NCBI GenBank assembly: GCA_021107335.1
Contig: JAIOSZ010000198.1
Location: forward strand, 1 to 8,663
Reading direction: 5' to 3'
DNA length: 8,663 nt
From: Desulfuromonadaceae bacterium
GTDB taxonomy: Bacteria; Desulfobacterota; Desulfuromonadia; Desulfuromonadales; Syntrophotaleaceae
Part shown: positions 7,330-8,663 of the stretch, one piece after another
Position numbering within the stretch: the stretch's first letter is position 1
Layout of the letters: the number at the start of each line of letters is the position of its first letter
Notes under the pieces: model-generated
Databases searched by the model: none
The model's input: only the letters and a program-made list of their open reading frames with translations
Told to the model about the DNA's origin: nothing
Made by a program: the position numbers and the translations under genes

Positions 7330-7761
7330 TTATTCCATTATCATTTTTACTTCAGCCTTCAGTAGTTTTGGCCCTATACCCAAATAGGAGATCACAAAGA
7401 AGTCATATGTATACTCAGCTTCCACTGCTAAAATATCTCCTCGGTCTATCACTGAGTTTGCATTCATATCACCATAAGAGACGATGGGTTGTTTTAACGC
7501 CGTACCAGGGTTGCTTCCACCTGTAACTAGGTTGTCTTGACAGTAGTACAAAACTCTATTTTGTATCTCTGTCACCGTTACACGTGGGATCTTGATAATT
7601 ACTCCACGTCGCGCGCCTTCTCGGGCAGCATTGGTTAGTACTTGTCTATTGTAGAACAATAGTCCAAAGTCGATTACACCAAAAATAAGGGTAAGCAAAA
7701 GCACTGCAATTACTGCAAATTCAACTGAGGTCGCGCCATTTTCTGAAAATATGACTTTCAT
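7330..7761 (-). CDS. TadE-family pseudopilin (second copy, TadF position)
   Basis: This is a minor pseudopilin of the Tad system. The 143-residue product begins MKVIFSENGATSVEFAVIAV. A prepilin-peptidase-type site is visible at Gly9|Ala10 with Glu14 at position +5, followed by a helix (about 15-37) and the family signature RQVLTNAAREGARRGVI (39-55). The rest is a beta-rich domain ending EYTYDFFVISYLGIG. Residues 98-109 spell a dockerin-like calcium loop (D-N-N-D-D at loop positions 1, 3, 5, 9, 12). The frame is open to a GTG at 7776 directly after the previous stop. I prefer the ATG at 7761, because GAGGG (7774-7770) lies 8 bases upstream and the product then has the short basic leader of the family. 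It sits in the position usually held by tadF, but the sequence is TadE-like. Confidence 0.87.
   Translation of the reverse strand: MKVIFSENGATSVEFAVIAVLLLTLIFGVIDFGLLFYNRQVLTNAAREGARRGVIIKIPRVTVTEIQNRVLYYCQDNLVTGGSNPGTALKQPIVSYGDMNANSVIDRGDILAVEAEYTYDFFVISYLGIGPKLLKAEVKMIME
7435..7470 (-). other. Dockerin/EF-hand-like calcium loop coded in the second TadE
   Basis: These twelve codons spell DMNANSVIDRGD (residues 98-109). Acidic or amide residues stand at loop positions 1, 3, 5, 9 and 12, as in dockerin-type calcium loops, with a hydrophobic Ile at position 8. Binding is inferred from the pattern only. Confidence 0.5.
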
Positions 7762-7769
7762 ATGCATTT

Positions 7770-7774
7770 CCCTC
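7770..7774 (-). promoter_or_regulatory. Ribosome binding site deciding the second tadE start
   Basis: GAGGG on the minus strand, 8 bases before the ATG at 7761. The nearer in-frame ATG at 7767 is only two bases away, and the GTG at 7776 lies upstream of it, so 7761 is preferred. Confidence 0.55.
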
Positions 7775-7776
7775 AC

Positions 7777-8247
7777 TCAAGGCGTGGGATCATCTTCAAT
7801 TTTCATAACTGTCTTGGAGCGCAATAATTTCGTGTTCCCAAGTCCGATTATGGCTGGCAGTAAAAATTGGTATGTATATTTGACCTCCACAGTAAGGTCT
7901 TCCTGAAAGCCTCCGCTGCCGGCTCTGGTAATAACGATATCTGCGTCCGGTAAATCTATAATTGCAGTTCCATATGTTGCTAAAATAGGGGCAAAACTTG
8001 CTGGAATCAGAGGAGTTCCTTTGTTGTATTCTTCTCGACAGACCTTTTTAACCCGTTCTCTGATTTCAGAGTCAAGCGTATCAGCAACGATGCCAAGTCT
8101 TGCTCCCTCTCGGCTAGCCGTGGCTAGAATCTGCTTATTGAAATATAGAGAACTGAATTCTACAATTCCAGCGCCCAAAGTTAATAGGAGGGGCAGTATT
8201 ACTGCAAATTCAACAACTGCAGCTCCTCTTTCATATCTTCTTTTCAT
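7777..8247 (-). CDS. tadE: TadE-family pseudopilin (first copy)
   Basis: This is a minor pseudopilin of the Tad pilus. The 156-residue product starts MKRRYERGAAVVEFAVILPL, a short basic leader. The likely prepilin-peptidase cut is Gly8|Ala9 with Glu13 at position +5, followed by one membrane helix (about 12-35). The TadE signature FNKQILATASREGARLGIV spans 36-54. The remainder is a small extracytoplasmic domain ending in a beta strand EVKYTYQFLLPAIIGLG. In the family, TadE is processed by TadV/CpaA and needed for pilus formation. The ATG at 8247 has GGGAGG 6 bases upstream. The stop is immediately followed by the GTG and ribosome site of the second tadE, so the pair is probably translationally coupled. 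The two share the processing site and the REGAR block and are likely old duplicates. Confidence 0.9.
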   Translation of the reverse strand: MKRRYERGAAVVEFAVILPLLLTLGAGIVEFSSLYFNKQILATASREGARLGIVADTLDSEIRERVKKVCREEYNKGTPLIPASFAPILATYGTAIIDLPDADIVITRAGSGGFQEDLTVEVKYTYQFLLPAIIGLGNTKLLRSKTVMKIEDDPTP

Positions 8248-8258
8248 AATACTACCTC

Positions 8259-8310
8259 CCGCTCACTGCCCGGGTCCTCAGGTAATTGATCCTGTAAATC
8301 TTTTGAGCGG
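8259..8310 (-). repeat. Inverted repeat spanning the lipoprotein-tadE gap and touching the tadE ribosome site
   Basis: CCGCTCA and TGAGCGG (8259-8265 and 8304-8310) are perfect 7-base complements 38 bases apart. A smaller pair, CAGG/CCTG, lies between them. The arm nearer tadE overlaps the first bases of its GGGAGG ribosome site (8260-8255). Pairing could partly mask that site in mRNA, but the loop is long and stability is unknown. Confidence 0.35.
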
Positions 8311-8319
8311 CCAACCGTT

Positions 8320-8610
8320 TTAATCCGTTAAGTTGAATTTGATAACATTCGCATCGGTCGGTTCATCGGCAAATGTATCGGTGTAAACTTCCATGACGTT
8401 TTCAGCAGGTAGCCCTTCGAGAGTTTCGGGGTTTTTAAACTCACCGGTGGTCTGATCTGCTACGTAACGATAGTCAGGGTAGGCGACCTGCATATCCCAG
8501 GTTTCTTGACTTTGTTGACCGAATTCACGATCGACATAGTAAGCCTCTTCAAAGGAGGCGCAGCCCACCAGCAGTATTGAACTTGCCAGCAAAAGGATCA
8601 TTGTTTTCAT
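8320..8610 (-). CDS. Small Tad-locus lipoprotein
   Basis: This is a 96-residue exported lipoprotein. The signal MKTMILLLASSILLVGC has a clear lipobox (LVGC, Cys17) followed by Ala, which favours outer-membrane sorting. The mature part contains FGQQ (30-33), MQVAYPDY (40-47) and LEGLPAENVMEVYTDTF (64-80). This spacing of FG, Q/P and a closing G-x-x-A...Y-x-x-F resembles short lipoproteins often found in tad loci and annotated only as pilus assembly proteins; I recognise the pattern from memory and no role is established that I can name. This copy seems somewhat long because of the acidic tail. The ATG at 8610 has AAGGAG 6 bases upstream. It lies between the upstream gene and the first tadE (72-base gap), consistent with a role at the outer membrane beside the secretin. 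Confidence 0.75.
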   Translation of the reverse strand: MKTMILLLASSILLVGCASFEEAYYVDREFGQQSQETWDMQVAYPDYRYVADQTTGEFKNPETLEGLPAENVMEVYTDTFADEPTDANVIKFNLTD

Positions 8611-8626
8611 AGCTCGCTCCTTATCT

Positions 8627-8663
8627 CTATTCGGCCGTTACGGGTTCATGTCCAAACGATCCC
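8627..8663 (-). CDS. Last codons of an upstream gene (possibly the secretin)
   Basis: One minus-strand frame reads GSFGHEPVTAE and then TAG at 8629-8627, ending 16 bases before the lipoprotein start. The spacing fits an operon gene end, and the Tad secretin CpaC/RcpA would be expected nearby. Only eleven codons are visible and the other two frames also close here, so the frame and identity are guesses. Confidence 0.25.
   Translation of the reverse strand, partial: GSFGHEPVTAE

Noticed and set aside
6868..7365. 165-codon plus-strand open frame opposite the tadG-like gene
   Set aside because: It is antisense to the TadG anchor and its start is inside coding sequence. Its hydrophobic stretches mirror the helix on the other strand, and no ribosome site was noted.
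1..8663. tRNA, rRNA, CRISPR array, insertion sequence or attachment site
   Set aside because: No repeat-spacer array, transposase, long terminal inverted repeats or RNA-gene-like stretch was found; coding DNA fills nearly all of the window.

Overview
The window is the downstream part of a Tad (tight adherence, Flp-type) pilus operon. Everything lies on the minus strand, so transcription runs from the right edge to the left edge. In transcription order it holds: the last codons of an upstream gene, a small lipoprotein, two TadE-type pseudopilins, a TadG-like protein, CpaE/TadZ, CpaF/TadA ATPase, TadB, TadC, the TadD TPR lipoprotein, and the first 172 codons of a multi-membrane GT-C-like protein that runs off the left edge. 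No gene on the plus strand is convincing.

The block is tightly packed. cpaF and tadB overlap as ATGA, cpaE/cpaF and tadB/tadC are separated by about 10 bases with the Shine-Dalgarno inside or next to the previous stop, and no minus-strand intrinsic terminator was found. The only sizeable spacer is 110 bases between the tadG-like gene and cpaE. No stretch of 300 bases lacks a gene. Several starts are better placed downstream of the longest open frame: tadD at a TTG (1506), cpaF at 4904 and the second tadE at 7761.

From family knowledge, CpaF powers assembly. TadB and TadC form the inner-membrane platform, and CpaE/TadZ localises the machine. TadD probably serves as an outer-membrane pilotin for the secretin. 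The TadE pair are minor pseudopilins cleaved at G|xxxxE, and TadG is a cell-envelope component. The major pilin Flp, prepilin peptidase (CpaA/TadV), CpaB/RcpC and the secretin (CpaC/RcpA) are not here and presumably lie beyond base 8663.

The organism is a Gram-negative bacterium, since there are two outer-membrane-type lipoproteins. Gene order and moderate GC suggest a Desulfuromonas/Geobacter-like relative, but that is inference only. The core machine is ordinary. The points worth a second look are competing hairpins at the cpaF-tadB junction, a GC-rich inverted repeat at the end of cpaE, a dockerin-like calcium loop in one pseudopilin, a ten-cysteine TadG-like protein, and the GT-C-like protein appended to the operon. 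I did not see an entirely unknown system.
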